Counted from the first letter of the stretch, positions 16,646 through 27,309 are shown. The stretch: 64,000 bases of DNA from Oligoflexia bacterium (GCA_014378465.1 JACMNQ010000049.1:1-64000), one strand, 5' to 3'. Notes: generated by a model from the sequence alone, not told the origin. Program-made: numbers and translations.

Positions 16646-17647
16646 TCAGTGCTGGCCGCTCATCAAAAGCCATAAGCCGGTCACTCCCATTGCGACTCCA
16701 AGTGTCCGTAAGAAGGAGACTTTTTCGAGGCCGAGGGCCCAGGCCACCGGAACTGAGAGAACTGGCGCCAATGATGTCAGGGTGCTTCCAATGATCATGG
16801 GAGAGTTCGCCAAACCGTACATGAATAAAAAAGATCCAAACACTGGCTCAGCGATGAAAATCCAAAGCGACTTCTTGAGAGCGGACCAGGGAAGAAAAAT
16901 CTTAGACTTGCGCGTCATGATCACGGACAGGAACAGGCTCACACTCATGGCGAGAATCATTCGGAGGGAGTTGCCAACCGAATTGGGAATGTCAGCGCCT
17001 CCGTTCGCAATCGCGAAGCTGTTCACTGCCCACAGAATTGAAACCGTGCCCGCAAGCAGCACTCCCGTCTTTCGATTTTCCAGGCGACTTGCAGGTGCGG
17101 TCAGGCTCGGAAGCGAGTCCGCATCGGATTCGAGCACTACGTCGCCAGACTCAGGTCGGATCTCGGGGTGAGGAGTCTGAGGACCATTCAAGATGACCGT
17201 GATGACTCCCGTGATCGTCACGAAAAGTCCGACCAGTCCTTGAGTGTGAATCGTCTGCTTCAGGAAGATCATTCCGAAAGCTGTAGTCCAGATGGGAAAA
17301 CACGAGGCAATGGCGAGCGCTCCTGGAACTCCAAGAGAGCGAGTGCTCCAGAAGAACAGCACGTCCCCGAAGCCGTAACTCGCGAAGGTCCCGAGCATGA
17401 ACCAGCCGAGGTGGTGCAAAGCGAGGTGAGAGTAAGCGGCAAGTCCTGCACTCCATCCGCCGGCGAGGAGAAAAGTGAGCACGATGAAAAACGGCAGGCC
17501 GACGAGCGCACGCGTGAAATTGATTCCGAAAGCCGAGAAACGGCGAGAAAGTGTCGAGTAAGCTGAAGAACCGATGGCCCACGTCACTGAAGATAGAAAA
17601 GCGCAAAGGGGACCGGTCCAGGTGGGGGTTACAGAGGGGAGGATCAT
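16646..17647 (-). CDS. EamA / DMT-superfamily transporter
   Basis: An inner-membrane protein of 333 residues with about ten hydrophobic helices in two EamA-type halves. A central loop rich in acidic and Pro/Ser residues (ESGDVVLESDADSLPS) separates them. Helices such as GTFASYGFGDVLFFWSTRSLGVPGALAIAS and TLTSLAPVLSVPVAWALGLEKVSFLRTLGVAMGVTGLWLL fit the drug/metabolite exporter pattern. Substrate unknown. The start at MILPSVTPT was chosen because the longer frame overlaps tsaB with a non-membrane, Arg/Pro-rich extension. The gap to tsaB is 14 bases. Confidence 0.85.
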   Translation of the reverse strand: MILPSVTPTWTGPLCAFLSSVTWAIGSSAYSTLSRRFSAFGINFTRALVGLPFFIVLTFLLAGGWSAGLAAYSHLALHHLGWFMLGTFASYGFGDVLFFWSTRSLGVPGALAIASCFPIWTTAFGMIFLKQTIHTQGLVGLFVTITGVITVILNGPQTPHPEIRPESGDVVLESDADSLPSLTAPASRLENRKTGVLLAGTVSILWAVNSFAIANGGADIPNSVGNSLRMILAMSVSLFLSVIMTRKSKIFLPWSALKKSLWIFIAEPVFGSFLFMYGLANSPMIIGSTLTSLAPVLSVPVAWALGLEKVSFLRTLGVAMGVTGLWLLMSGQH

Positions 17648-17661
17648 GAAGTGAGGAGACC

Positions 17662-18492
17662 TTACCCGCGAGTCGGCCCTTTGGGAAGAAGTCCTGCCTT
17701 GAGCTTGAGTTCGGCGTCGGACGCCCGAACGTAGCGTGGGTGAACTTCGAGGGGTTTGCGGACGAGGCCCGCCTGAAAAGCTTCCCAGACCAGCAGTCCC
17801 AGGTAGCGGCCCTGAACCTGATCCGAGAAAGGAACGGGGCAGGGGATTTCCTGATCGGCGGGGAGAAGTTTCCACGCATCCGGATAGCGGTTCCGGCCTT
17901 CACCGATTGCGACCCAGTGAACGTTTTCCTTCTGAGTTCCTTCAGCGAGTTTCTTTCGAACGGCTTTCATCAGTTCATCGGGAGAGATGACCTGTTCTTC
18001 GGCACCGCGTTTCCAGAGCCCTGGATAATCTCCGTCCGCGAGGACGACACAATCCGTGAGCGATTTTGCATTTCCCCAGAGGGCGAAGAGTTCCCCTTTG
18101 CAGGCGTCCGTGCAGGCGATCAGGACGGTCTTGGACTTCTGCTGGGCCAGCCAGAGAGCGGCAGGGCGCGCGAGCGCAGCAAGGCTGGAGACGCCGATCA
18201 GAGGTTTGTTCAGAGCACTCGCCAAAGTGCGCGCCGTGGTGATGCCGATGCGAAGGCCAGTGAAACTTCCGGGGCCCACGCCGACGCCAAAGACATCGAT
18301 GTCCTCGAGCTTCCAGCGCACTGACTGAAGGAGTTGATGGATCCCCCAGAGGAGTTGCTCGGAGTGGGTTGAGTCGACATTGATCGCCCACTCGCTGACG
18401 AGCCGGTAACCTTTGGCTTTATTTTCGGGATCCCATTCCAGAGCCACCAGTGCTCCGGCTTTTTGGGACGTATCCCAGGCGAGTAATTTCAT
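17662..18492 (-). CDS. tsaB: tRNA threonylcarbamoyladenosine biosynthesis protein TsaB
   Basis: Actin-like-fold partner of TsaD in making t6A37 of ANN-decoding tRNAs. Recognisable by the N-terminal LLAWDTSQKAGALVAL, the THSEQLLWGIHQLL helix, and the strongly conserved GVGVGPGSFTGLRIGITTARTLA. A C-terminal HPRYVRASDAELK matches the family ending P.Y.R..... It has 276 residues, slightly longer than usual. tsaD and tsaE are not in this window. It lies 17 bases after rseP on the same strand. Confidence 0.94.
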   Translation of the reverse strand: MKLLAWDTSQKAGALVALEWDPENKAKGYRLVSEWAINVDSTHSEQLLWGIHQLLQSVRWKLEDIDVFGVGVGPGSFTGLRIGITTARTLASALNKPLIGVSSLAALARPAALWLAQQKSKTVLIACTDACKGELFALWGNAKSLTDCVVLADGDYPGLWKRGAEEQVISPDELMKAVRKKLAEGTQKENVHWVAIGEGRNRYPDAWKLLPADQEIPCPVPFSDQVQGRYLGLLVWEAFQAGLVRKPLEVHPRYVRASDAELKLKAGLLPKGPTRG

Positions 18493-18509
18493 TCGAGCAC
18501 GCTCATACT

Positions 18510-20195
18510 CTAATTGAAGAGCGGAAGTCGCGACAAATCATTCTTGATGACGACGACCATGAGCAGAAGGATCAGGGAGAGCCCGACCTGCTGAATGATC
18601 TCGGTCTGGCGAATCGTGAGCGGCCTTTTTCGAATGGCTTCGATTGCCAGCAGGAGCAGGTGACCCCCATCGAGGACCGGGATCGGGAGAATGTTGAGCA
18701 CTCCCAGGCCGACCGACAGGATGGCCATCGTGCTCAGAAAAGCGATCAAGCCTCTTGAGATGGACTCGCCCGCGATCTTTCCGATCAGGATCGGGCCGCC
18801 GAGAGTGGCCACTGAAACTTCACCGGTGAACATTTTGGTGATCGAAACGAAGTTTCTCCAGGAGAAGACGACCATGCGCTCGGTCGCTTTGAACACCAGA
18901 GTGAAGGGATTGTAGATCCGCTCAATGAAAGTGACGGGCTCAGCCCAGGAGAGCATCGGAACCACTCCGATGGTGAATTGGACGGTCTTCTTGAGCAGGA
19001 CGTCGCGAGTCTGGGTGCCCGTTGGGGTGAGAGAAGCCGTGGTGATCTTGCCATCTCGCTCCCAGCGCACTTCGACTTTGCCGTCTTTTTCGCCTGCACG
19101 CTGAACCGCGTCCTTGAGTTCAAAGAAACTGTGGATGTCCTGCGTGCCGATGCCGACCAGGCGATCGCCCGGCTTGATGCCGGCTTTCTCAGCCGGAGAT
19201 TGTGGGACCGGCTTGTCCACGAACAGTTCTGAGGAGTGCAAACCCAGGTCAGCCGCAACGGATTTTCCGACCGCAGGCTTCGTGAAAGTGAAGTCCTTCT
19301 GTGCGGTGACGGTGCCGGTTTTGGCTTCCTTGAGTCCTTTGAATTCCTTGGAATCTTTCTGATCCTTGGAGGACTGGGCCATGATCTTCGCCGTGCTGCC
19401 GGCTGGGAGCGCATTGTAGCGTTTTTCGAAGGACTCCCAGTCCTTGAGCGCGGTGCCGTTCAAGGAGAGCAGTTCATCTCCCGTTTTCAAGCCGGCTTTG
19501 GCAGCGAGAGACTCGGGATTGGAAAGCCCGATCGCGGTGGAGCGAGCGGTGGGGATCAAGCCGTCGATTTCGCCGACATGAGTCGCCTCGCCATAGACGC
19601 TGTAGCCATCCTGAATGGTGGGAGTGACCGTGACGTGAGTTGGAGTCATGGTGCCGTCATGAATGACTGCGAAGTCGATCTTCTGAGCCGGCTTGTCATT
19701 GACGACATTCATCACTTCTTCGAATTTTTTGACCGCCTTGCCATCGATGGCGACGATCTGATCACCGCTGCGGAGGCCGGACTGTTCTGCATGAGAACCC
19801 TGTACGACTCGACCCACGTAGCTCGAAAGCTGAGGTTCGCCGATCAGGAGAATCGCCATGAAGACGATGATGGCCCAGATGAAATTGAAGAGAGGTCCAC
19901 CGAAGAAGATGAAGAATCTCTTCCACGGCGCCTGGCGCGGGAGGGAGCGCTTGAGTTCCGCTTCCGTCAGTTTTGAATCCGGCTCTTCACCCATGAGCTT
20001 GACGAAGCCGCCGAGCGGGATCGCGGAAATCTTCCATTCCGTTTCACCGATCTGCTTGCTCCAGATGCGGGGACCGAAGCCGATGGAGAAGACTTCAGCT
20101 TTCACTCCAAAGAGTTTGGCGAAAAGGAAATGCCCCATTTCGTGAACGATGACGAGAGGACCCAGGACAGCGAGAAAGCCGAGAATGGAAAGCAA
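18510..20195 (-). CDS. rseP: RIP-type site-2 zinc metalloprotease RseP with three PDZ-like domains
   Basis: Inner-membrane M50 protease that cleaves anti-sigma factors and remnant signal peptides. The zinc motif is HEMGH (H18, E19, H22) in the first helix; FGGPLFNFIWA (98-108) and the second metal/active region LNILPIPVLDGGH (500-512) are both present. Between them are three PDZ-like segments (about 123-185, 210-272, 315-385), where the E. coli enzyme has two, which explains the length of 561. A Lys/Glu-rich linker (277-300) lies before the third. The start is TTG, with AAAGGAG seven bases upstream. Between cdsA and rseP many genomes carry dxr; it is absent here. Confidence 0.95.
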   Translation of the reverse strand: MLSILGFLAVLGPLVIVHEMGHFLFAKLFGVKAEVFSIGFGPRIWSKQIGETEWKISAIPLGGFVKLMGEEPDSKLTEAELKRSLPRQAPWKRFFIFFGGPLFNFIWAIIVFMAILLIGEPQLSSYVGRVVQGSHAEQSGLRSGDQIVAIDGKAVKKFEEVMNVVNDKPAQKIDFAVIHDGTMTPTHVTVTPTIQDGYSVYGEATHVGEIDGLIPTARSTAIGLSNPESLAAKAGLKTGDELLSLNGTALKDWESFEKRYNALPAGSTAKIMAQSSKDQKDSKEFKGLKEAKTGTVTAQKDFTFTKPAVGKSVAADLGLHSSELFVDKPVPQSPAEKAGIKPGDRLVGIGTQDIHSFFELKDAVQRAGEKDGKVEVRWERDGKITTASLTPTGTQTRDVLLKKTVQFTIGVVPMLSWAEPVTFIERIYNPFTLVFKATERMVVFSWRNFVSITKMFTGEVSVATLGGPILIGKIAGESISRGLIAFLSTMAILSVGLGVLNILPIPVLDGGHLLLLAIEAIRKRPLTIRQTEIIQQVGLSLILLLMVVVIKNDLSRLPLFN

Positions 20196-20207
20196 GATGA
20201 ATCTCCT

Positions 20208-21056
20208 TTACCCAAATATGCGAATGCAGGCGTACATGATGGGTGCACTCCATATTACACCATCAAAGCGGTCCAAAAAACCACCATGGCCTGGCAAAAT
20301 CGAACCAGAATCTTTTTTGTTGAACGCTCGCTTGAGAAAGCTTTCCGCCAAATCTCCAACGGGTGCGGCGATGCCGACGATGAGCGGGATCATGACCATC
20401 CCCGTCCAGGAGAGGGCTGAAAAGAAAATCAGTTTATAAATCAAGGTGACCAGGATGGCCAAAGCCAGGCCGCCCAGTGCACCCTCCTGAGTCTTCTTGG
20501 GGCTGATGAAAGGATAGAGCTTCTTTTTGCCCCACTTCTTCCCGGCAAAATATGCCCCGGTGTCCCCGAAGAAGACGATCAGCAGGAAGAGAAGAGTCCA
20601 GTGCACTCCGTTATTCAAGTCACGCATGAGGACCAGGAAGAGCGGAAGAAAGCCCAGGTAGACGACTCCGAAAGTCGAATACATGAGTTCCTGAAAATGA
20701 GTATTGAGGAAGTCACCATCATGGCGCTGGGCGGTAAAGAGAAAGTAACTGAAAAGGAGAAAGAAACAGATGAGAAAAAGTTCGTATTCAGCGCGTGGGA
20801 TCCAGAAATTCACGAAAGCCAGCAGCCAGGTCAGCCCCATCAGGAGTCCGCGCTTTTCAAGACGGTCTGGAAGGGTGAACGTCATCTCGACGAATTCATA
20901 GATCATCGCAACGGACATCACGGCGGCGAGCAGCGCCACGCCGATGCGTCCACCAGAGATGATGAGGATGATCAGAACCACGGCGCCCGAGAGCCCGGTC
21001 TGCAACCTCCGAGTCAGTTCAGAAGCTGGGGCCTTGGCAGCAGTGGGTTCAGTCAT
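20208..21056 (-). CDS. cdsA: Phosphatidate cytidylyltransferase (CDP-diglyceride synthase)
   Basis: Makes CDP-diacylglycerol from phosphatidate and CTP at the inner membrane. Eight or so hydrophobic helices are followed by the PROSITE-type signature SFLKRAFNKKDSG then PGHGGFLDRFDG, which holds the metal- and nucleotide-binding residues. FGDTGAYFAGKKWGKKK matches the other conserved loop. The ATG at 21056 overlaps the uppS stop as ATGA; an in-frame ATG at 21065 is the alternative. Its product feeds PssA, encoded further along the block. Confidence 0.95.
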   Translation of the reverse strand: MTEPTAAKAPASELTRRLQTGLSGAVVLIILIISGGRIGVALLAAVMSVAMIYEFVEMTFTLPDRLEKRGLLMGLTWLLAFVNFWIPRAEYELFLICFFLLFSYFLFTAQRHDGDFLNTHFQELMYSTFGVVYLGFLPLFLVLMRDLNNGVHWTLLFLLIVFFGDTGAYFAGKKWGKKKLYPFISPKKTQEGALGGLALAILVTLIYKLIFFSALSWTGMVMIPLIVGIAAPVGDLAESFLKRAFNKKDSGSILPGHGGFLDRFDGVIWSAPIMYACIRIFG

Positions 21057-21916
21057 GTCATCCATCCTTTTTTTACAGGAGAAACGGCCAATTTTGCAGT
21101 CGCTTCAGGGGTAGGGACAGGCAGTGAGTGAGCCGACGTCAAGTTTGCTGCACCTGGCTTGGAGATCAGGGCAGTTGAAGTCGAGGTAGGGGCGGAGTTC
21201 ACTCCACCGAATCGGCGGTGGCGTTGTGAATACTGCTCGATCGCGTTTCTCAAGTGGCTTGGAGCGAAGTCTGGCCAACAGACATCAGCAAAGACGAACT
21301 CGGCGTAGGCGGCTTGCCAGAGCATGAAGTTGCTCACGCGAATCTCCCCACTTGTTCGAATCACGAGATCCACATCGGCGAGTTCACCCAGCTGGGAGGT
21401 CCAGAAGTACTGCTCGAGCATATCTTCGGTCAGGTCTTCAGGCCGATGTTTGCCCTCGACGCAGTCCCTGGCGAAAAGAGCGGTCGCACGCATGAGTTCT
21501 CGGCGCGATCCGTACGAGACGGCAAACGTGAGTTTGAGCCCGGTGTTTTTGGAGAGTCTTTCGAGCGCTGGGTCCAGCACTCCGCGAACATCAGCACTCA
21601 GGCGTTCGATCTCGCCGATCACTCCGAGGCACACGTTCTGGGCCTGAAGCTCACGCTCTTCGCGGATCAGAAATTTCTTGAGGATCTTCCACAGAGTGTT
21701 GAGTTCCTGATCGGGGCGAGACCAGTTCTCCGTGGAGAAGGCGTACAAAGTGAGGGCTTTGACTCCGAGGCGGTTGGCTTCGCGGACGATTTCCCTGATC
21801 CGGGAGGCACCGCGGATATGCCCAAACACACGGGGATGGTGCCGCTTCTGGGCCCACCTTCCGTTGCCATCCATGATGATGGCGATGTGCTTGGGTATTC
21901 GGGTTTGAACTGACAT
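21053..21916 (-). CDS. uppS: Isoprenyl transferase (undecaprenyl diphosphate synthase)
   Basis: Elongates farnesyl diphosphate with isopentenyl units in cis, giving the C55 carrier lipid for cell-wall synthesis. Conserved blocks: HIAIIMDGNGRWAQKR (catalytic Asp), GHIRGASRIREIV, LTLYAFSTENWSRP, and the C-terminal DLVIRTSGEIRVSNFMLWQAAYAEF with FADVCWPDF. The enzyme proper ends near HRRFGG. About 50 extra Ala/Ser/Thr-rich residues follow to the stop and are not part of the family core. It precedes cdsA with a four-base overlap. Confidence 0.96.
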   Translation of the reverse strand: MSVQTRIPKHIAIIMDGNGRWAQKRHHPRVFGHIRGASRIREIVREANRLGVKALTLYAFSTENWSRPDQELNTLWKILKKFLIREERELQAQNVCLGVIGEIERLSADVRGVLDPALERLSKNTGLKLTFAVSYGSRRELMRATALFARDCVEGKHRPEDLTEDMLEQYFWTSQLGELADVDLVIRTSGEIRVSNFMLWQAAYAEFVFADVCWPDFAPSHLRNAIEQYSQRHRRFGGVNSAPTSTSTALISKPGAANLTSAHSLPVPTPEATAKLAVSPVKKGWMT

Positions 21917-21932
21917 CAGCGTGTTTGACGAA

Positions 21933-22490
21933 CTAGATCGTCATGATCTCTTTTTCTTTGCCGGCAAGGACCTTGTCCACTTCGGTGGTCTTTTCGTCAG
22001 TTTTCTTCTGGATGAGTTCCATGGCTTTCTTGGCATCATCTTCAGAGAGAGTTTTCGCTTTTTCTGCCTTCTTCACTTCCTCGTTGCCGTCGCGGCGTTG
22101 ACCGCGCATGGCCACTTTGGTTTCTTCGCCCATCTTCTTCACGAGCTTGACCATTTCCTTGCGGCGATCTTCAGTCATCATCGGCACGTTGATGCGGACC
22201 ACTTTGCCGTCGTTCTGAGGAGTCAGACCGAGGTTGGCAGCCAGAATCGCTTTTTCAATCGCGCCGAGAAGAGTGGCTTCCCATGGATTGATCTGAATCG
22301 TCTTGGCATCAGGAGTGGTGACGTTTGCAACCTGGCTCAGAGGCACGGGGGAGCCGTAATAATCAACGTGAACGGTATCGACCAGGGCAGTCGATGCGCG
22401 GCCAGTGCGGACCTTCGTGAGATCGGCCTTGAGAGCCTGAAGACTTTTGTCCATTTGCTGAGTCATGGTGTCGACAATTGCTTTTGACAT
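21933..22490 (-). CDS. frr: Ribosome recycling factor
   Basis: Splits post-termination ribosomes with EF-G. The length of 185 is standard. Typical blocks are LKADLTKVRTGRAS (domain I helix), VDYYGSPVPLSQVANVTTPDAKTIQINPWE, NLGLTPQNDGKVVRINVPMMTEDRRKEMVK and the C-terminal helix. A clear ribosome site (AAAGGAGGATC) precedes the ATG at 22490. Located between pyrH and uppS as in many genomes. Confidence 0.97.
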   Translation of the reverse strand: MSKAIVDTMTQQMDKSLQALKADLTKVRTGRASTALVDTVHVDYYGSPVPLSQVANVTTPDAKTIQINPWEATLLGAIEKAILAANLGLTPQNDGKVVRINVPMMTEDRRKEMVKLVKKMGEETKVAMRGQRRDGNEEVKKAEKAKTLSEDDAKKAMELIQKKTDEKTTEVDKVLAGKEKEIMTI

Positions 22491-22530
22491 GCGGATGATC
22501 CTCCTTTGGATTTTCCAGTTACGATGAAAT

Positions 22531-23358
<828 letters not shown>

Positions 23359-23381
23359 TCAATCAGCGAGAAGTCGGAAGA

Positions 23382-24014
23382 TCAGTGAGCCGCTTCTTCT
23401 GAAGCTTTCTCAGTCTTCTGTCCTTCGCCGAGAGCGAAACGAGAGAAACGACGAATGGTGATGTTCTCACCCAAAGTCGCGATCAGCTCTTTGTTGAGCT
23501 GGTCAATCGTCTTGCTGGTGTCCTTGACGAAGATCTGATTGTAGAGACAATTGTCTTCGAAGAACTTGTTGATCTTGCCTTCAGCGATTTTTTCGAGAAC
23601 CGCTGCGGGCTTGTTGGAAGCCTGCATCTGAGCGATGGCAATTTCCTTTTCCTTCGCGATGACTGCTGCAGGCACTTCGTCAGAGCGAACCCATTGTGGG
23701 CTTGCTGCAGCGATGTGCATGGAGACGTCACGGACGAAGTCACGGAACTGCTCGGTACGAGCCACGAAGTCAGTTTCACAATTGACTTCAAGCAGAACGC
23801 CGACTCGACCTTCACCATGAATGTAGGAGGAGACGGAGCCTTCTTTGGTGGCGCGGCCCGCTTTTTTGGAAGCCGATGCGATGCCCTTCTTGCGAAGGTG
23901 ATCGATCGCCTTTTCGAAGTCGCCCGCGGTTTCCGTAAGAGCTTTCTTACAGTCCATCATGCCGGCGCCGGTTTTTTCACGAAGTTCTTTTACTGCAGCT
24001 GCTGTAATTTCCAT
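23382..24014 (-). CDS. tsf: Elongation factor Ts (short form)
   Basis: Guanine-nucleotide exchange factor for EF-Tu. The N-terminal signature [21 protein letters not shown] and the exchange-core residues [19 protein letters not shown] are intact; [17 protein letters not shown] is the later conserved block. At 210 residues it is shorter than the E. coli protein (283), resembling the compact form with a reduced core known from several phyla. It follows rpsB by 12 bases. Confidence 0.96.
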   Translation of the reverse strand: MEITAAAVKELREKTGAGMMDCKKALTETAGDFEKAIDHLRKKGIASASKKAGRATKEGSVSSYIHGEGRVGVLLEVNCETDFVARTEQFRDFVRDVSMHIAAASPQWVRSDEVPAAVIAKEKEIAIAQMQASNKPAAVLEKIAEGKINKFFEDNCLYNQIFVKDTSKTIDQLNKELIATLGENITIRRFSRFALGEGQKTEKASEEAAH

Positions 24015-24026
24015 CGTTTGAATTCC

Positions 24027-25013
24027 TTACTTCTTTGCGGTTGGGGCTTTTTTCGCTTTTGCAGCAGCAGGAGCTTTGTCCGCTTTTGCCACAACAGCGC
24101 CTACTGCAGCTTTGATCGTCGTCGCTACGGAAGCGATCCCATCAGAAGCGGCGGCCGAAACACCGTCGGTGCCTTCAGCGCCTTCGACAGTGGCTTCTTC
24201 AGCGGCCAGGAGGTCAGCTTCGTCCACGCCCTGCAGATCGATGTCGCCTTCAAAACGGGAGACTTTCTTTTCGTTGTCTTCGTCTTTTGATGCGCTGTCG
24301 GCAACTTCCTGAGCACGGAGTTTTTCCTGGAAGGTTGCAGCACCTTCGATGCAGCTGTCTGCAATGAGGCGAGCAAACAGACGAACGCTTCGGATCGCAT
24401 CGTCGTTGCCAGGGATCACGTGAGTGATGTTGGATGGGTCACAGTTGGTGTCCACGACAGCGATGGTCGGAATGCCGAGCTTCTTCGCTTCGAGAATCGC
24501 GATGTGTTCTTTTTCGGTGTCGATGACGAAGATCGCGCCAGGGAGCTTCTTCATGTCTTCGATGCCGCCGAGAGACTGCTTGAGTTTCTCAAGGTCGCGG
24601 TTCATGCGGGATTGTTCTTTTTTAGGGGTTTCGTTCCAGGCTTCAGACTTCTGAAGCGCTTCGATCTTCTTGAGGCGATCGATGGACGCTTTGACGGTCT
24701 GGTAGTTGGTCAGCATGCCACCCAACCAGCGGTTGGTGATGTAGTACATGCCGGCGCGCTTGGCTTCTTCTTCGATGACTTCTTTGGCTTGCTTCTTGGT
24801 TCCGACGAACAGAACTTTTTTGCCTTCAGCGGCGATCTTCGCAGCGAAGGTGCAGGCGGTACGGGCTTGTTCAACGGTCTTCTGAAGATCGATGATGTAG
24901 ATTCCGTTACGGGCGCCGAAAACATAAGGCTTCATTTTTGGATTCCAACGACGAGTCTGGTGACCGAAGTGGACGCCAGCTTCGAGAAGCTCACGCATGG
25001 TTACTTGAGGCAT
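24027..25013 (-). CDS. rpsB: 30S ribosomal protein S2 with long Ala/Lys-rich tail
   Basis: S2 binds the 30S head-body junction. The core has [41 protein letters not shown] and the later [41 protein letters not shown] blocks. The protein is 328 residues, against about 240 usually. The extra C-terminal 80 or so residues are acidic, then Ala-rich, and end [25 protein letters not shown] lies eight bases before the ATG. First gene of the rpsB-tsf-pyrH-frr block. Confidence 0.97.
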   Translation of the reverse strand: MPQVTMRELLEAGVHFGHQTRRWNPKMKPYVFGARNGIYIIDLQKTVEQARTACTFAAKIAAEGKKVLFVGTKKQAKEVIEEEAKRAGMYYITNRWLGGMLTNYQTVKASIDRLKKIEALQKSEAWNETPKKEQSRMNRDLEKLKQSLGGIEDMKKLPGAIFVIDTEKEHIAILEAKKLGIPTIAVVDTNCDPSNITHVIPGNDDAIRSVRLFARLIADSCIEGAATFQEKLRAQEVADSASKDEDNEKKVSRFEGDIDLQGVDEADLLAAEEATVEGAEGTDGVSAAASDGIASVATTIKAAVGAVVAKADKAPAAAKAKKAPTAKK

Positions 25014-25494
25014 TGATTTGCTCCTGAGAACGAGTCAGTGATTGACCCGATTAAAGCGGAAGAGAGAAACGGCGCTGACTTGGGAAAGTGAAACGCAGAA
25101 AACTCCTACTTACCGCGGTTATGGAAACTCGATGTAAGTTTCCCATCCACTCCGGAAACCGACTTTCTGGGTTGCTCAGACCAGTCGCTTTTCAGCTTCC
25201 GGCCTCAGTTACCTGCATGAGTCAGCACCACGTCACCCGAAGTGTGTTTGGTAGTAGGGAGGGTATTACCGGGATGAGAATGGAAGCGCAAGAGAGATTT
25301 GGGGTGAGGATTCGGGTGGTTGGAGAGTTTTTAATGCGCAGCGTTGCAAGCGTTCCGGTTCGTCTCTCTCTGGAATCGAGGCGGGGGTTGAGGCGATGGC
25401 CAAGCAGAAGGCTCGAAGGCAATCCAGCAGTCCATTGTTTCCCTGAGGATTCTTCAACAAGTTCTGACCCTGGCAGAGAAGTTAGCCGGTCGTG
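25014..25494. other. Gene-poor leader/promoter region of rpsB
   Basis: A 480-base stretch without a credible gene. Short frames on both strands show no protein-like composition. It should contain the rpsB promoter and leader. A hairpin with arms GGAAACT and AGTTTCC (25123-25143) lies about 110 bases before rpsB, and a GGTAGTA/TATTACC helix near 25250 is also visible. Either might serve S2 feedback control, but no known leader motif was recognised. Confidence 0.5.
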
Positions 25495-27288
25495 TCAAAG
25501 CTGCGCGCTCAGTCCGATGGTGTAGTAGCGACCTTCAAGTGGCGAGTCTTCGACCAGCTCGAGTTTTCGGTCCGTGAGATTTTCGATGCCGCCGATCAGG
25601 TGCACATCTTTGATGAGCTGAACCTGGGCGTTCAGGTCAAAGTACGCATATCCGGGAAGGTTCTGGGTCACACCCAGGTACTTGCCTGAGAATCTCGCGG
25701 CAGGAGAAACTCCCCAGCGAGGTTGGTCTCCGGCTTCATGAAAATCGGCGGACAGGGCGTCTGAAAATTTCGGGAGGTACTGAAACTGCTGCTGTGTGCT
25801 CTCGACGTTCGAATGAGTGAGGCTCAGACGGTTGTGGAGATCCAGCCAGCCCGTTGGGTGAACGTTGAGCGAGTGAATCAGCGCCGAGACGGCTCCGCTG
25901 CCGCCGTTGCCGGTGCTCGAGATGTTGGTCGCGGCATCGTAAGTGTTGATCTTTGAGTTGCGTTTGGCCTGGACGTAGCCTTCGAGGCTCGAGCTCGCGA
26001 AGGCGTTCGAAGAGTCAATCCCCAGGGTCAGTGTGTAGACTTTTTCGGGCTGAAGCTCCGGGTTCCCGATGAACGTGAAGAAAGGAGTCCGGATGACGTA
26101 GTATCGATCATTCAAGGAGGGGAACTTCTTGTTGTAGCTCAAGCGTGCGAAGACTCCGGCTTTGCTGCCTTCCATCGGAGGGAGTTCTTTTCTCACTCCA
26201 AGCGTTCCCATGGGAGCGAAGCCTTTGCGACTGACGCCGACGACTTGGAACGAAGGCTCAATCAGAAGTTCATTCCACACGGTGCTTCGAGTGAGCTGGA
26301 AGTTGCCCAGGTACTCCTTGGGCGGCGAGATCTGAACTGAGTTCACGTCAACACTTCGGGCTCCTGCGCCGACTTTCCACGCGTCGAAGAGGTAAACGGA
26401 GTCCGCACCCAGTTGCCTCACGTGAGTGCGAGTCGGGCGCACGGGATCATCCGAGCGCAGGTAAGTCGAGTCAAAGAAGACGCTGGTCTTGAGGAGGGAA
26501 GTGGATGAGAGCTGAGAATCCATCTGAAGGACGGGGATATAGCGAAGAGTGGTCTGCTGCGCACTCGCCCCGCTCCTGAAGGACTGAAGATTTTTTGCAG
26601 TCTGATCCGTGACGAGGATGTGGTACTTGCCGGAAATTTTGCCGCTGCCCCAGCGCCCGCTCAGGGATCCTGCAGGACCCGTCACTTGATCAAAGCTGTT
26701 GCCCGCGACGATCGCGAACTGATCTTTGACTTTGGTTCCGGCTGAGAGCTGTCCAATGTGCGCAGTCGAATAGGTGCTCGTGATGCGTGAAAATTTTTCT
26801 GAAGTGGTCAGAGCCTGCTGAGTCCAGGGTACCAGGGTGAGGGATCCCGCGGTTCCGCGAGGATCAAAGGCGCCTTGCGAAGGCCCGATCTGATAGGAGA
26901 AACCCGACCAGATGTACTGAGGAAAGCTCGACAGATCAAAGCCGCCGCCTTGCGGCCCATTGAGTGGGATACCGAGAGTATTGACATCGGTTTCTTCAGA
27001 GCCCTGCCCCAGGCCGATGAAGCTCGAAATGTTTCCAGGCTTTCCGTTATTGATGAAGTGAAAGGGGATCTGATCTTTCAGATCCTGCGTGATTCCGCCG
27101 CTCCCGTTGGTGAGAGTGGTACCGCCTTGATTGGCCGGAACGACCGGATCATACTTGAAAGCGTCAGAAGGAGTGCCTTCTTTCACGATCGCCGGCAGTA
27201 ACCATTCCTGAGTGAAGGCCAGGTGAGGAGTGCTCAAGGAGAGGAGGACAAAAGTGGCGATGCCATGAACCAGAAGCGAGTGAGTCAT
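25495..27288 (-). CDS. TonB-dependent outer-membrane receptor (BtuB-like), riboswitch controlled
   Basis: An outer-membrane receptor of 597 residues. MTHSLLVHGIATFVLLSLSTPHLAF is a signal peptide. A short plug-like N-terminal part contains LNGPQGGGFDLSSFPQYIWSGFSYQIGPSQGAFDPRGTAGSLTLV, matching plug motifs. The C-terminal barrel has the TonB-receptor signature NPELQPEKVYTLTLGID and ends LEGRYYTIGLSAQL. A cobalamin riboswitch upstream indicates vitamin B12 or another corrinoid as ligand. No btuCDF or tonB genes are adjacent. ATG at 27288 was preferred because earlier codons lie in the riboswitch region; GGAGG lies 12 bases upstream, inside a small GGAG/CTCC hairpin. Confidence 0.88.
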   Translation of the reverse strand: MTHSLLVHGIATFVLLSLSTPHLAFTQEWLLPAIVKEGTPSDAFKYDPVVPANQGGTTLTNGSGGITQDLKDQIPFHFINNGKPGNISSFIGLGQGSEETDVNTLGIPLNGPQGGGFDLSSFPQYIWSGFSYQIGPSQGAFDPRGTAGSLTLVPWTQQALTTSEKFSRITSTYSTAHIGQLSAGTKVKDQFAIVAGNSFDQVTGPAGSLSGRWGSGKISGKYHILVTDQTAKNLQSFRSGASAQQTTLRYIPVLQMDSQLSSTSLLKTSVFFDSTYLRSDDPVRPTRTHVRQLGADSVYLFDAWKVGAGARSVDVNSVQISPPKEYLGNFQLTRSTVWNELLIEPSFQVVGVSRKGFAPMGTLGVRKELPPMEGSKAGVFARLSYNKKFPSLNDRYYVIRTPFFTFIGNPELQPEKVYTLTLGIDSSNAFASSSLEGYVQAKRNSKINTYDAATNISSTGNGGSGAVSALIHSLNVHPTGWLDLHNRLSLTHSNVESTQQQFQYLPKFSDALSADFHEAGDQPRWGVSPAARFSGKYLGVTQNLPGYAYFDLNAQVQLIKDVHLIGGIENLTDRKLELVEDSPLEGRYYTIGLSAQL

Positions 27289-27309
27289 TTTCAAGGAGAA
27301 CCTCCGCGG

